Below are positions 1 through 12,329 of a stretch of DNA of 64,000 bases, one piece after another. Origin of the DNA: Diabrotica undecimpunctata. Taxonomy: Eukaryota; Arthropoda; Insecta; Coleoptera; Chrysomelidae. The notes under the pieces were generated by a model. The model worked only from the letters and a program-made list of their open reading frames with translations. It had not been told where the DNA came from and did no database searches. Made by a program: the position numbers and the translations under genes. Position 1 is the first letter of the stretch, and each line of letters starts with the position of its first letter. The stretch is from NCBI RefSeq assembly GCF_040954645.1, contig NC_092810.1, positions 7,610,185-7,674,184 of the forward strand, in the 5' to 3' direction.

Positions 1-12
1 AAAATAAAATCA

Positions 13-309
13 ATGGAAATAAATTATTGGAGAAGACGTTGCCAACTCACAAGAAGAGATAGAGTAAGGAATACTGAAATCAGAGAGCGTATGGGCATAG
101 ACATTGATGTCCATGAAACTATAGAATGCAAAAGGCTGAAATGGTATGGCCATGTAGAAAGGATGAATGATCAACGATGGCCAAAGAGAATGTTACAGTG
201 GATCCCCACCAACCGCAGGAAAAAGGGAAGACCAAGAAGATCGTGGAGACAAGAAGTAAAAGGTGCAATGGAAGATAGGGGTCTACAAGTAGATGACTGG
301 AACTGGTAA
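13..309 (+). mobile_element. 3' end of an RTE-like non-LTR retrotransposon
   Basis: This 98-codon open frame is the extreme C-terminus of a non-LTR retrotransposon polyprotein. It contains the [10 protein letters not shown] block and a basic GRPRRSW motif, both typical of the region after the reverse transcriptase in RTE-like endonuclease-RT proteins. No catalytic domain is present; the rest of the element lies left of the window or was never copied. A TA microsatellite begins about 10 bases after the stop codon, so the simple repeat probably served as the element's tail or target. Clade assignment is from motif memory only. Confidence 0.75.
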
Positions 310-317
310 TAAACTCG

Positions 318-1967
<1,650 letters not shown>

Positions 1968-2690
1968 TTAAGGCACTTTTTTTTCTGAAAGACGTAATCT
2001 ACAGCGATTTGTTCGTAAGTAGTGACAGTTTCGCGTATTGTGAACGTAGACATCAGACTGCTTTATTAAATGGGCACGTTTCCAGTGAATTTCAGTTAGA
2101 ACTTGAAATATCAACAGAGTAGGTAGCGGCATAATTTTGAATTTGATAAAGAAAGGTCGGCAGTGGTCTAGATAACTAACCCCTGCTAAAATCCTGATAG
2201 CTTTCTTTTGCATTCTAAAAATTTGAAGTGCATTTGTTGAATTGCCCCATATGATTAAACCACAGTTTAGGTGAGAGTGGAATAAAGAAAAATATGTCGA
2301 ATGGCGAATCACAAATAATGAACTTAATAGCTTTTTCTTTACTGAACCGTCTTTTCTGAACCGTTCTTTTCTGAACCGTCTGGGACTCCATTTTTTAGGG
2401 ATAGAAAATCGGAGACAAGACAAGACGCTACCGCCTGGTGTCTGCCACCACACGTGGTGATAAGAAGTTATAAGCTTAAAAGGGATACTTCTGATTCCAT
2501 AGTAATTTAATTTGTGGAGTAAAATATCGTGTAAAACGAAGTCAAAAGCCTTCGACAAGTCGCAAAGAGAAATTGCTATGCGATTGCCGCGTTCAAGCCC
2601 CTCAATCATCTCGCTTACAATAAATACCGCGTTCGTAGTAGAACGGGCACTTCTGAATCCATATTCGGAGTTGCTAAATAATTATTTGAT
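1968..2690 (-). mobile_element. Jockey-like non-LTR RT remnant, internally deleted
   Basis: Reading leftwards, the frame starts with a FGFRSARST-like block (about 2690-2610). It continues with SLCDLSKAFDFVLHDILLHK, the RT region containing the first catalytic Asp, then breaks after a few dozen residues. It resumes with the C-terminal part (SLFHSHLNCGLIIWGNS, IFRMQKKAIRIL), which normally lies beyond the RT domain. The YADD block between them is missing, so this copy has an internal deletion and cannot encode an active enzyme. Jockey/CR1-type affiliation is inferred from the IWGNS and QKKAIRIL motifs. Confidence 0.75.
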
Positions 2691-3139
2691 TTAAAATAGG
2701 AATAGTACTTTTGAGTATTTTAGTACTTCTGGAAATACTCCAGTTATATAGAATATGTCCGAAATAAACTTTTAAATTATATTTTGACAAGTATGTCTTC
2801 TGAATGTAGAAACTTTATTAATAAACATTTGATTTCAAAACTTTTCCTCGAAAGATTTGTGAGGACATATTCCAACGTTAACTTTGCGATATGTTTAAAA
2901 ATGTCTGTCATGTACATATGTAAGTAAACATATAATAAAGCAACAACGTCCATAATTACCCCTAATCGGCTATAGTCATCAGTAGATCTACTTTCTAGAA
3001 TATTAATGTCAGGTATTCTTGTCCCAGTTCTTGTAAAAACACAAAGGTATAACGGCTTTATCAACTGAAAAATAAATAATGACGTCTGAGTGCGTTCTAA
3101 AGACTACTAATGTATGTCTTGAGAATTTTATATTTACCA
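2691..3139. other. AT-rich spacer, nothing recognised
   Basis: Only short frames without domain signatures occur between two opposed retrotransposon remnants. Confidence 0.5.
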
Positions 3140-3311
3140 GAATCGAATTAAGCCCGTTGTCGTACAAAAGTGCATTTGGAAATAATAAAGGATTATACTG
3201 GACTTCAATTTATAGAAAGTAAGCTTGTAAAGACTACAAGCCAAGCATGACCATTTTAATGTACACAAAAAGGTAAAAGAAATAACGGGTACTTTTAAAA
3301 AGCGAACACAA

Positions 3312-4958
3312 ATGAAACTCATAGACACCAATGGAAAATTAATCATTGACACCCAAGAGATGAAAGGCAAATGGAGAATATATTTGGAGACACTTTTTCA
3401 AGATCAGAGAACGGATTATAGGCATCCATTTTCAGAGAGGATGACGGGCCCGGGCATACTTAAATCCGAGGTAGAAGAAACAATAAAACGGATGAAAAGC
3501 AGGAAAGCTGTAGGGCCTGATAATATCGAAGCTGAATTTTTAAAACTCTTGGAGGAAGAAGGAATAAATTGGATCCCGGCTGTCTTCAATAAAATATACA
3601 ATACAGGAATCATCCCTGATAAATGGCTAGAATCAGAATTCATAGCGATACCTAAAAAACAGGGGGCTAAAAAGTGCGAAGAAAATCGAACAATCAGCCT
3701 AATGGGCCACATGTTGAAACTGTTTCTTAGAGTCATCCATGGAAGAATTTATAAGAAGTGCGAGGAACAAATATCGGACAGACAGTTCGGCTTCATTAAC
3801 GCAGTGGGTACCAGAGAGGCACTTTTCGGAGTACAGGTACTGATTCAAATATGCAGGGACGTTAACTGCGACGTATACGTGTGCTTGATCGACTATGAAA
3901 AGGCATTTGACAGAGTTCAACATCAAAAGATGATAAACATTTTAAAAGAAGCAGACCTGGATGACAAAGACCTCAGAATAATTTCAGAACTATACTGGAA
4001 TCAGACCGCATACATGAAAATTAACGGAGAAGAAACAGATCACATAAAAATACTACGTGGAGTTAGACAGGGATGTATCCTATCGCCGTTGATATTTAAT
4101 ATGTACTCAGAGAAAATTTTTAACGAGGCTCTTTACGGAATAGACGAAGGCATCCTTCTAAATGGTGAAAGAGTAAACAATGTTAGATACGCCGACGACA
4201 CCATGGTGATAGCAGATAGTTTAGAGGGACTTCAGAGGCTAATGGACATAATAAGCGAGTACAGTCAACAGTACGGACTAAACATTAATACCCACAAAAC
4301 GAAACAAATGATTATCAGCAAGAAGAATATAAATGGGGCTCATCTATACATTAATGGGACGCAGATAGAGCGCGTAAAACAGTATTGCTACCTGGGAACT
4401 ATTATAAACGAACAGTGGAGCAATGTACAGGAAATAAAGTGCCGCATAGGAAAGGCAAGAACGGTCTTTAACAAAATGAGCGCCATCTTCAAAAGTCACA
4501 ACATATCCCTAGATACAAAAGTCAGACATTTGAGATGCTATGTTTTCTCTGTGTTGTTGTACGGGGCGGAGGCATGGACGCTTACAGACACCACTATTAA
4601 AAAACTTGAAGCATTTGAGATGTGGCTTTATAGAAGAATGCTGAGAATATCATGGACAGCAAGGATCACGAACAAGGAAGTTCTAGAAAAAATGAAGAAG
4701 GAACCAGATATTGTGCTTACGATCAAACGCATAAAATTGCAATATCTGGGACACGTTATGAGAAATCAGCATCGTTACTCCCTGCTGCAGTCTATATTGC
4801 AAGGTAAAGTCAAAGGTAAGCGAGGACCCGGTAGAAGGAGAATATCATGGCTGCGGAATTTAAGAACATGGTTTAAGAAAACCTCAGCGGAGCTGTTTCG
4901 AGCCGCAGCGAGCAAGGTCATGATTGCCAATGTGATTTCCAACATCCGAAACGGATAG
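3312..4958 (+). CDS. 5'-truncated RTE-like reverse transcriptase ORF
   Basis: A 548-codon open frame encodes the RT half of a non-LTR retrotransposon. Visible blocks in order are the RT entry motif KSRKAVGPDNIEAEF (about residue 60), [13 protein letters not shown] with the first catalytic Asp (about 195), [16 protein letters not shown] (about 255), the NVRYADDT box with the catalytic Asp pair (about 295), and a C-terminal YLGHVMRNQ/basic region. The endonuclease that should precede it is absent; retrotransposon coding starts around 3240-3300, so the copy is 5' truncated. The frame is otherwise open and therefore fairly young. A (GAA)n-like tail follows the stop at 4965-4980. The copies at 33735-34935 and 51927-53512 share the C-terminal signature and tail type. 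Confidence 0.88.
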   Translation: MKLIDTNGKLIIDTQEMKGKWRIYLETLFQDQRTDYRHPFSERMTGPGILKSEVEETIKRMKSRKAVGPDNIEAEFLKLLEEEGINWIPAVFNKIYNTGIIPDKWLESEFIAIPKKQGAKKCEENRTISLMGHMLKLFLRVIHGRIYKKCEEQISDRQFGFINAVGTREALFGVQVLIQICRDVNCDVYVCLIDYEKAFDRVQHQKMINILKEADLDDKDLRIISELYWNQTAYMKINGEETDHIKILRGVRQGCILSPLIFNMYSEKIFNEALYGIDEGILLNGERVNNVRYADDTMVIADSLEGLQRLMDIISEYSQQYGLNINTHKTKQMIISKKNINGAHLYINGTQIERVKQYCYLGTIINEQWSNVQEIKCRIGKARTVFNKMSAIFKSHNISLDTKVRHLRCYVFSVLLYGAEAWTLTDTTIKKLEAFEMWLYRRMLRISWTARITNKEVLEKMKKEPDIVLTIKRIKLQYLGHVMRNQHRYSLLQSILQGKVKGKRGPGRRRISWLRNLRTWFKKTSAELFRAAASKVMIANVISNIRNG

Positions 4959-5300
4959 GAACCAGAAGAAGAAGAAGAATATAATATTAATATCATTGTT
5001 TAATGAGTTGTATTGGTTACTTAGAGAAAGTTGCCTAAACCCACTTTGTTTTTGTATTTTAAAAAATTCACATTTGAAAAAAAAATTAATGACATTTTGT
5101 AATATTATGTCTTACTATGTTCTACAATCTACATAGATGTCTATTTTATTTACATTTTTTTATTAGGTTTTGTAGGAGAGAAAATTTCTTTTCCCGAACA
5201 TTGCATTTTTGTGAGTTTGAGAAATGTTTCCAAAAACAATAAAAATTTAAATGAACAAAATTGTAATTTTACATTTAAAATATAATATTTGACAGTCAAG
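4959..5300. other. 3' tail of RTE element and AT-rich spacer
   Basis: GAAGAAGAAG at about 4965-4980 is the simple-repeat tail of the preceding element. The remainder is AT-rich with no recognised feature. Confidence 0.6.
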
Positions 5301-5309
5301 TACGATATA

Positions 5310-6415
5310 GTCTTCTTCTCCCCCTACCCACTCAACGTGAGCCCAGAGGGAACACATAAGGCATTTAACCCAACGCTCTCCTTTACAGTCATCTGAAAAT
5401 CTAACACAGCACAACAAATACTCCGCATCAAGTCTTCTTGACTTCTACTTCTAGCTCAGAAGAACCTGAGGATATGGTGTCGTTCGGCTTTTCACCTTCA
5501 CCGGAGCTAGATTCTTCCTTAAACTTGAGATTTTCCTTAGCTTCCTCTTTTCTTTGTAACAGGAGATATTGTGAACCACTACGTCTACCAAGTGTCAGTT
5601 CTTTACTGACTTTAGTTACTTTCTAATTGTTACAGCCTCTTCTAATTGCGATTTGCGAGGAAAATAAGTTATAAGTGCTGAACTGGTTGCTTTACTTCCT
5701 CTAGTAGAAGCTCTTTTATTAATTTTAGGTATAGGGTTGATACGAAATGGACTTGTATGAAAAAATGACTTTGGTGGAACAACTAAATCAGATTGTCTTG
5801 ATGTTGATGGTACAGCCAGGTCAACTTTAACACCATTCAATTCAGTTTCACTGGAAGTTAACTCTCTCTGCTCATCTAGTTTCTGAGAAATGGTAGAATT
5901 TGGAACAAGCTGTTGATTCACGTGCCTCCACAATGTACTCAAATTCAGTGAATATGCTTCTGTTAATAGAAAAAATTCCAGTAACTCTGAAGCCGTTGAT
6001 AGCTAGCTCAGCCTTCTGATAGGTGGTTTTATTTTGTGTGATACGTGGCGTGGGAGTGATATAATTGAAACATAGTTTTTTCTGGCCAAATCGATTAAAT
6101 CAATATTTTAAGTGTTCCTGAAATGTCCGTCTAAGATGAGAAGGACGGGATTCTGTTTCGAAGGTTTTATAAATGCTATAAAGTGTTGGAACCATATTGT
6201 AAACAGATTTGCTTGTATCCATTCTGAGCGATGAGCCGCAAATCTGGTTCCCGATGGAGCGCCCATTTTAAGTTGATCACTCAAATTCTTTCGTAAAAAA
6301 ATTACTAAAAGGGGAATGAAGATTCCAGTTCCATTCATACAGGCAACGATTGTAATGAAAGATCCACTTTCAGCAGATGTCAGTGCAGCAACTTGCCTTT
6401 TTCCACACAAACAAA
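5310..6415 (-). pseudogene. Tigger/pogo-like (DDE_1) transposase remnant
   Basis: Reading leftwards from 6410, CGKRQVAALTSAESGSFITI and the following PLLVIF, GAPSGT and WIQANLF blocks lead to NPVLLILDGH. This is the DDE_1 catalytic core with its second Asp. The frame then breaks, and 5942-5616 carries the low-complexity C-terminal linker (STSRQSDLVVPPKSFFHTSP, KRASTRGSKATSSALIT). At about 5320-5385 the cysteine-rich end (GERWVKCLMCSLWAH) is visible. The N-terminal HTH and the stretch with the third catalytic residue are missing. The copy is dead, with at least one deletion and frame breaks. Confidence 0.72.
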
Positions 6416-6944
6416 TTTTGCAAATGAATGTTTTTTATTTGTCCCTCTTCTAGAAGATTAAACAATCTATCTGTATTTTCTTGTTATCCGCCATTATTAC
6501 TGTATCGTCTACAAATCGAAATTTCTCCATTCAATTTAAAACTAAATTCCAATAATTTAAAAATCTGGTTCGCGTAATGTCAACGTAGTTTGTGTCAGTC
6601 CAGTCCTGCGGTAAATACTTACCATAATAATAGGTAGAGAAATTGCAGTGGTAGAGACTAAGTAATTAGAAAACTAGTGAGAGTGCCAAGATGCAATCGT
6701 GTGTAATTATATCGAGATAACTATTTGGTTTGACTATCAATGACACGAGCCAGTAATTGAATGCTGTCTTAGACGGAAGTTTATTACATCCACGAGGAAG
6801 GAAACATTCCTAAAATATATAATTTAGATGACTAGTTCCTCTCTTTATACTTTTACTTTTATATTTTTTAGTCACGGAGATGAAATGGGTTAAACGTGGG
6901 AATCACAAATTTGATTAATTATTATTTTTATTGTATATATATAC

Positions 6945-6949
<5 letters not shown>
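6416..6949. other. AT-rich spacer, nothing recognised
   Basis: No open frame with motifs and no repeat termini could be recognised. Confidence 0.5.

Positions 6950-7025
<76 letters not shown>
6950..7025. repeat. (TA)n followed by (AAT)n microsatellite
   Basis: About 50 bases of TA repeat run straight into about 24 bases of AAT repeat, just upstream of a mariner fragment. Confidence 0.95.
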
Positions 7026-7074
7026 AACAGGTATATTATATAGCTCTCTCTATGAAAAAAGCAAGGATGTGGAA

Positions 7075-7535
7075 ATCAAAATTTTAAAGCCATGCTTATC
7101 GTTTTTTTCGACATGAACGGCATCGTGATTACTGAATGGGTTCCAAACTGTAAACCAAACTTACTATTTGAAAGTTTCGGCAACGCTGTAAAAGCGAGTT
7201 CGTAAGAAACGGCCGGAGTTGTGGAAAAACAAGCCGTAGATCTTGCACCAGGACAATGCACCTGCCCATAACGCGCTGTCTGTGAAGCATTATTTAGCCG
7301 CTAGAGGCATTCCAGTGCTCGAACACCCACCATACTCGCCGGATTTAGCACCCTGTAACTTTTTGCTGTTTCCGAAGATAAAGTCTGCCTTAAAAGTAAT
7401 CCGGTTCGAGTCGATAGAAGAGGTGAAGCGAAAAACGAACAAAAGAAGACTTTCAGCATTGCTTTGACGAATGGAAAAAACGAACTTTTCATACGCAGTC
7501 TCGTTATTTAATAGCCAGACCTCGTATATAACTCG
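7075..7535 (+). pseudogene. mariner (DD34D-type) transposase fragment, catalytic Asp lost
   Basis: The catalytic half of a mariner transposase is visible: FFDMNGIVITEW with the first Asp, ILHQDNAPAHNALSVKHYLA with the second Asp, and EHPPYSPDLAPCNFLLFPKI. The third position lies 34 residues after the second Asp, as in DD34D mariners, but it is Asn (LAPCN) instead of Asp. The N-terminal DNA-binding half is missing, and stops interrupt the frame before 7235 and at 7468. It is a dead fragment. Confidence 0.85.
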
Positions 7536-7559
7536 GCATAATTCAGATCATCATTAGTG

Positions 7560-7965
7560 TTATCATCATCAATGGCGTAGCAACTCTTCATTAATCGTTG
7601 TCGCGTATACTATTACAACTTAATTCCTGTAGGTCCTATCCAACCTTTCCCACTATCTTATCCCCATTTTCCTCAGATCTGCGCCTCCATTCGTTTGTCA
7701 TGCTATATCTGCAAGGTCAATATATAACTCGAAGGATTTTGCGTCTCCATATTTTACTTCAGTACGTAATTGTTGGTCGTATTATGGTCTCATATATTTT
7801 AATTTTGGTACTCCGTGAAAAAAGTTTTGACCTCATTAGATGTCAAATTGTAAACAAAAATCTGTTTCCGCCATTACTCCTATTTCAACTTCTCGTTGTA
7901 CTTTGTTATCGTTGGTCATCGTTACTCCTAGGTATTTAAATTCTTTTACAGTTTCGCGTACCTAT
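7560..7965 (-). mobile_element. RTE-like non-LTR fragment (post-RT region)
   Basis: Read leftwards from about 7960 the sequence gives a VKEFKYLGVTMTNDNK motif and a degenerate continuation, characteristic of the segment just after the RT palm in RTE-like polyproteins. The frame is broken by stops. There is no endonuclease and no YADD box. Confidence 0.55.
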
Positions 7966-9630
7966 ATCACTGAAAAAATTTATAAAAAATAAAAAATAAC
8001 TTTTTTCCATAAAACTAAAAATAAAAAAGGTCGAATTTTTTCGTATAAATAAACATATATAAAAATAATCCAACAAAATAGAGTTGCCATATAACTATAC
8101 TAGCAAAGTACACACAAATACTCACAATCCAATGTTATTACTGTTTGATATGGTTATACTTTACTAACATAAACAACTTTTCTAATAACAAAACACAGCT
8201 ATAAGGATTTGAAATATCTAAGAAAAACAAACTACAAACTTCTATGTATAACTACCAAAGTAAATCTTTGGTAAATATCTGTAACGGAATTAATAAAAAT
8301 AAAATTATATACAACAGAATGGAAATTCCTATTAACGAAACTCACATTATATTAGAAAATATAACCAAACAATACAAATATTTTAATTAATATACAAATC
8401 ATATAACAACTGTTTCAATTTTCCTTTTTTTACCTAGTTTATACATTTTACAGACAGATTCGTTATCAACTAATCACAAAAAGCAGTAATTTGAAACGTC
8501 CAACCTTCAAAATATTATTTGAACCAAATACTTTCAATGAATCACATTCTTGAATTAAATTAATTGATAACAAAACATATAGAAAGCATTATATACGATA
8601 TCAGGAAGTAATTGGTCAAGTGAATAACCAATTACCTGCTGTAAATTGACTCATTTACAGTGGATTCATTAAATAGGTGGATCTTTTAAATCTTTCTAAA
8701 GGATCACACCCACATGGAGGCGGACACAGTCCAAGCGCTGATAGAGCGAAAGAGAAAAAACATAATTTCTATTTTATAATATTTCTATTTATAATAAAAA
8801 TACCGTACATAATATGGAACTAGAAGGTTTTAAAAATTTTAGGTCTTTTTATGATATCAAAACACCTGAAAATGCGCCTTTGATTAATAGAACAGGAGAG
8901 ATTAACAAACAACAAGTTCTTCTGTCAAACTGTGTTTAACTGCAAGTAAAAGAAAACAGCATGGGAATTCTGTTATTGAAAAGTAATTTTCATGATGAAA
9001 ATCAGGAGATTGAAATTGTTAGGTTTCCAAAGCGAGACCTTACATTGCCAAAAGGTTTGCAACTGGTATCATATATATCACATATATATGGTATCAATAC
9101 CTATATCACAACAAAAGTATAATGATTTAATGACATTACTGCCATCTGTTCCGACTGTTCCTCAATTTTGCCATGATTTTTATAAAAACTTAAAAGCATA
9201 CCTACTAGTAATTCTAATAGTGACTATCCAGAAGGAGACTTACTTGGCGATGGCAGTCGTTTGTACGTAAAATACCATTTTGGTTAAATACATAGATGTA
9301 TTATTTATAAATATTTGTAAAGATGAATTGTATGGTTAAATAAATTTTGTAAGTCAAATATTATTGTAGTTGTTATTGAATACCCCAAACTAAGTATTAC
9401 ACTAGAATAACTTTATTAGAGGGATACAACACCATGGCCATTAAAACGGTTAAAAAACACAGAAAAAAAATTGTTGTTTAATTCTAACAAATGCATTATG
9501 TAGATAACAATAGATAGAATGTTCTATTAAAATATTGTTTTAATATCTCAATAAGTAGCTGCAGCAATAACACTTTTTTTTGTAAAGTTATGAAAATGGA
9601 TATAGTGCTGTATCCTTCCGAGGTACAGAT
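7966..9630. other. AT-rich stretch with one unidentified decayed frame
   Basis: Most of this is AT-rich without features. Around 8990-9270 on the + strand a short frame contains PISQQKYNDLMTLLPSVPTV followed by HDFYKNLK, which looks like real, formerly translated protein. I cannot name its family. The sequence before it (8880-8990) may belong to the same decayed element. Confidence 0.35.
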
Positions 9631-9634
9631 GTAC

Positions 9635-9694
<60 letters not shown>
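9635..9694. repeat. (TA)n microsatellite
   Basis: About 60 bases of nearly pure TA repeat. Confidence 0.95.
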
Positions 9695-9698
<4 letters not shown>

Positions 9699-10454
9699 TA
9701 TTAATTTAAATTTAATTTATTATAATTTAAATTAACTTAAATTTTTTATTCAGGTATCATTTCATCCCAAAATTATAAGAAAATAGTCATAAAATTGAAA
9801 TCTGCTGAACATCTGTTGCAATCTGGCAACTAGTGTTTTTAAAGTTTTGACAGTATTGCCAAGTTTATTTGCTAATCTACCACAGGCCAATTATAATTTT
9901 GGTATTTGTTTACATTAGTGAGGGTCCCTAAAAATGCGAATTTTTGTTGGACTTAGCTTGAAAAATAGAAAAAAGGCAAAATTTTCATGTTTACGTCTAC
10001 GGAAACATACAAAAAGTGAAAAATTGTAACAAAAATTGAAAAAAATTCATAAAAAGTATAAGAAATCAAAAATTAACAAGAGAAAAATGTTATCAAAATA
10101 CGAAATAGCCTTAGTAGTTACATAAAACTTATAAATCAATTGTAAATACCAATCATTTTCTCCGTTAAATTATCCAAAAATATAAAATATTGTAAAATGG
10201 CCAAAATTCATTTATTTGGAAAAACAAGTCAAGCGCGTTTGCGCACAATATACAATATTCTGCGCAGGTTCAATGTTGCCACATATACATAGTTTTTTGC
10301 GGAGTAAATATATTAAATTTTTAAGTTTTAATAAAAGTGTAACACATATTACTTAATATTGTTTTTTGCGGAATAAATATATTGAAATTAAGTTTTAAAC
10401 ACTGTTGTCAAGTTGCAGAATTAGTGTTTTTGTAAAAAATAATTATTAATTATT

Positions 10455-10567
10455 AAATAACAAAATAAAACCTAATCTAAACTAATCCAATCACGTCTAA
10501 AACATTAAATTAAAAAAGGAGTTAATAACTAATGCATCCAACAAAATACAACATAAAACGAAATAAT
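10455..10567 (+). repeat. direct repeat, copy 1
   Basis: About 110 bases beginning AAATAAAACCTAATCTAAAC and ending AACATAAAACGAAATAA recur, with roughly 10% differences, in the same orientation at 11305-11413. Confidence 0.8.
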
Positions 10568-11304
10568 CACCAGTTTGATGGCAACGGCATGGGAAAACGG
10601 AAAATGGACTCATTAGTATTTTTGTAAAATTCGTTAACAATATAGTATATTAAGTATAAATGGATATTACGGTCTTCAAAAGACGCGCGAAATATAGGAA
10701 GTGTTTTAAAGACCAGTTATCCACGAATAGTTTACCCTATTTTTTTATTGGTACACTTTGAAATCATGTATTATTACTACAAAAAATTGAAATAGGAGCT
10801 AATAATGTAACATGGATGAATTTGTGATGTACATCAGTATACCTTTCGTTATTATGGAAATGAGAAAAACAGAAATTAATTTACAATCTGTCATATCGGA
10901 ATAATTGTTATTTCTGGTTGTATATTGCTTAAAAGAAGAATGTTTCAAACATTATTGAGAGTGCTATTAATGGAAGAACAACCTTACTGGCTTCCGAGAA
11001 TGTCGGTAGTATTAATTTGAACAGCATTTCCTCTGATTGAAAAAAACGGTAGTATAAATATTTCAAACAATACCAACTGCACTTTTCACATTCATTTAAA
11101 AGAGGGATGATTAAGATTTCCAAACATTTGAATAAAGCTTTTGAAATATTTGTTAGTAATATTTTATTTCTATATTATTTGTTTGACATTAACCATGGCA
11201 ACCTGTTGATGTTGCCAGGGTAACTTTAAAACACGCGCGTTTTTGAAAGTTGAATTTAAACACGCTACGGCGTAGTTTAAATGAGAAAAATGGGGTACCA
11301 ATAA

Positions 11305-11413
11305 AAAAAAACAAATTAAAACCTAATCTTAACTAATATAATCACATCTAACTATGTAAATTAATAAAGAAGTTAATAACTAATGCATCCAACTAAATAC
11401 AACATAAAACGAA
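11305..11413 (+). repeat. direct repeat, copy 2
   Basis: Second copy of the repeat at 10455-10567, sharing the run TAATGCATCCAAC and flanking sequence. The two copies are about 740 bases apart. Confidence 0.8.
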
Positions 11414-12153
11414 ATAAACTATAATCTATATGTAGTGAATAACAAATGAAATACAGTTATATAAATCTCTTAGAAACAGAAAACGGAAATGATACTCAAT
11501 TATCATTATTCCTTTATGATTGTACTTGAGAATTAATATTTTCACAATAAACAATATATTTAAAAAGTGTGGCAACATTGGGTCAAGAAGTATGTACTAC
11601 GCACACGCACATCATTGACAGCAGCTGTAATGGCGGCGGCACGTTGAAATTTATGTCAAAATATCAGTTTTTTAAATGCGAAATACAGAAAAACTATAGT
11701 TCAGCGTAAAAAAATGTATAGATTGAAAAGTGAATAAAAAATAAAACATAATCCACTGTCCAAATTTCAGACTAATCCGACTATCCTCACTAATGTAAGT
11801 AATTACCATAATTTTTTCTAATAACTAACTGCAACTAATATCAAAAGAAACAAATATTCATTCGTTCGTGTTTTATATAAATTTGAAAAATTTTAAAAAA
11901 TACCCGAATTCATAAAATAATATAAAAATTTACTCTTTCAAAGCATATTTGAGGCATAAAACATATACATAATAAAAGACATGGCAATACCGCAAACACA
12001 AATTTGACGCATCATTTGTAGCTAACTTCATCGACACTTTCTCTATACTTTTGTCATATATACTTATATTAAAAAGAACAAAATATTTAATTTGATATAG
12101 AAATACATCCTTTAGTATTTTAATTGTACTACAACTTTCACTTTATTTTCAGA

Positions 12154-12329
12154 TATAAAATGTGGTCACCCTCCAGTTCCTTTAAACTCAAGGGTAACGT
12201 TAAGTTCCCCAAAATTAGGGACAGGTACCGTAGCAACGTATCAATGCGACGAAGGATACGAAACCTTCGGTGAAACTAAAACCACCTGCGCCGCTTCCGG
12301 TCGGTGGACTGGAGAGCCACCATTTTGTG
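12154..12329 (+). CDS. fw: fw exon: sushi module 1 (contains a frameshift)
   Basis: The exon reads IKCGHPPV, then one base is missing around 12180-12181, then [29 protein letters not shown] and [14 protein letters not shown]. All four sushi cysteines and the conserved Trp are present, but on two frames. The acceptor is TTTTCAG and the donor GGTAAGT. A sequencing error or a genuine lesion would both fit. Confidence 0.85.

Larger units (their letters stand above)
9695..12153. other. AT-rich sequence upstream of the first visible furrowed exon
   Basis: No exon or protein-like frame is recognised. The stretch contains the direct-repeat pair listed separately and ends in a pyrimidine-rich splice acceptor (12140-12153). 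If the furrowed signal peptide exon lies inside the window, this or the earlier AT-rich stretches could hold it, but I could not find it. Confidence 0.4.

Noticed and set aside
7598..7939. 113-codon + strand frame
   Set aside because: It is antisense to the post-RT retrotransposon fragment, which explains the sequence better.
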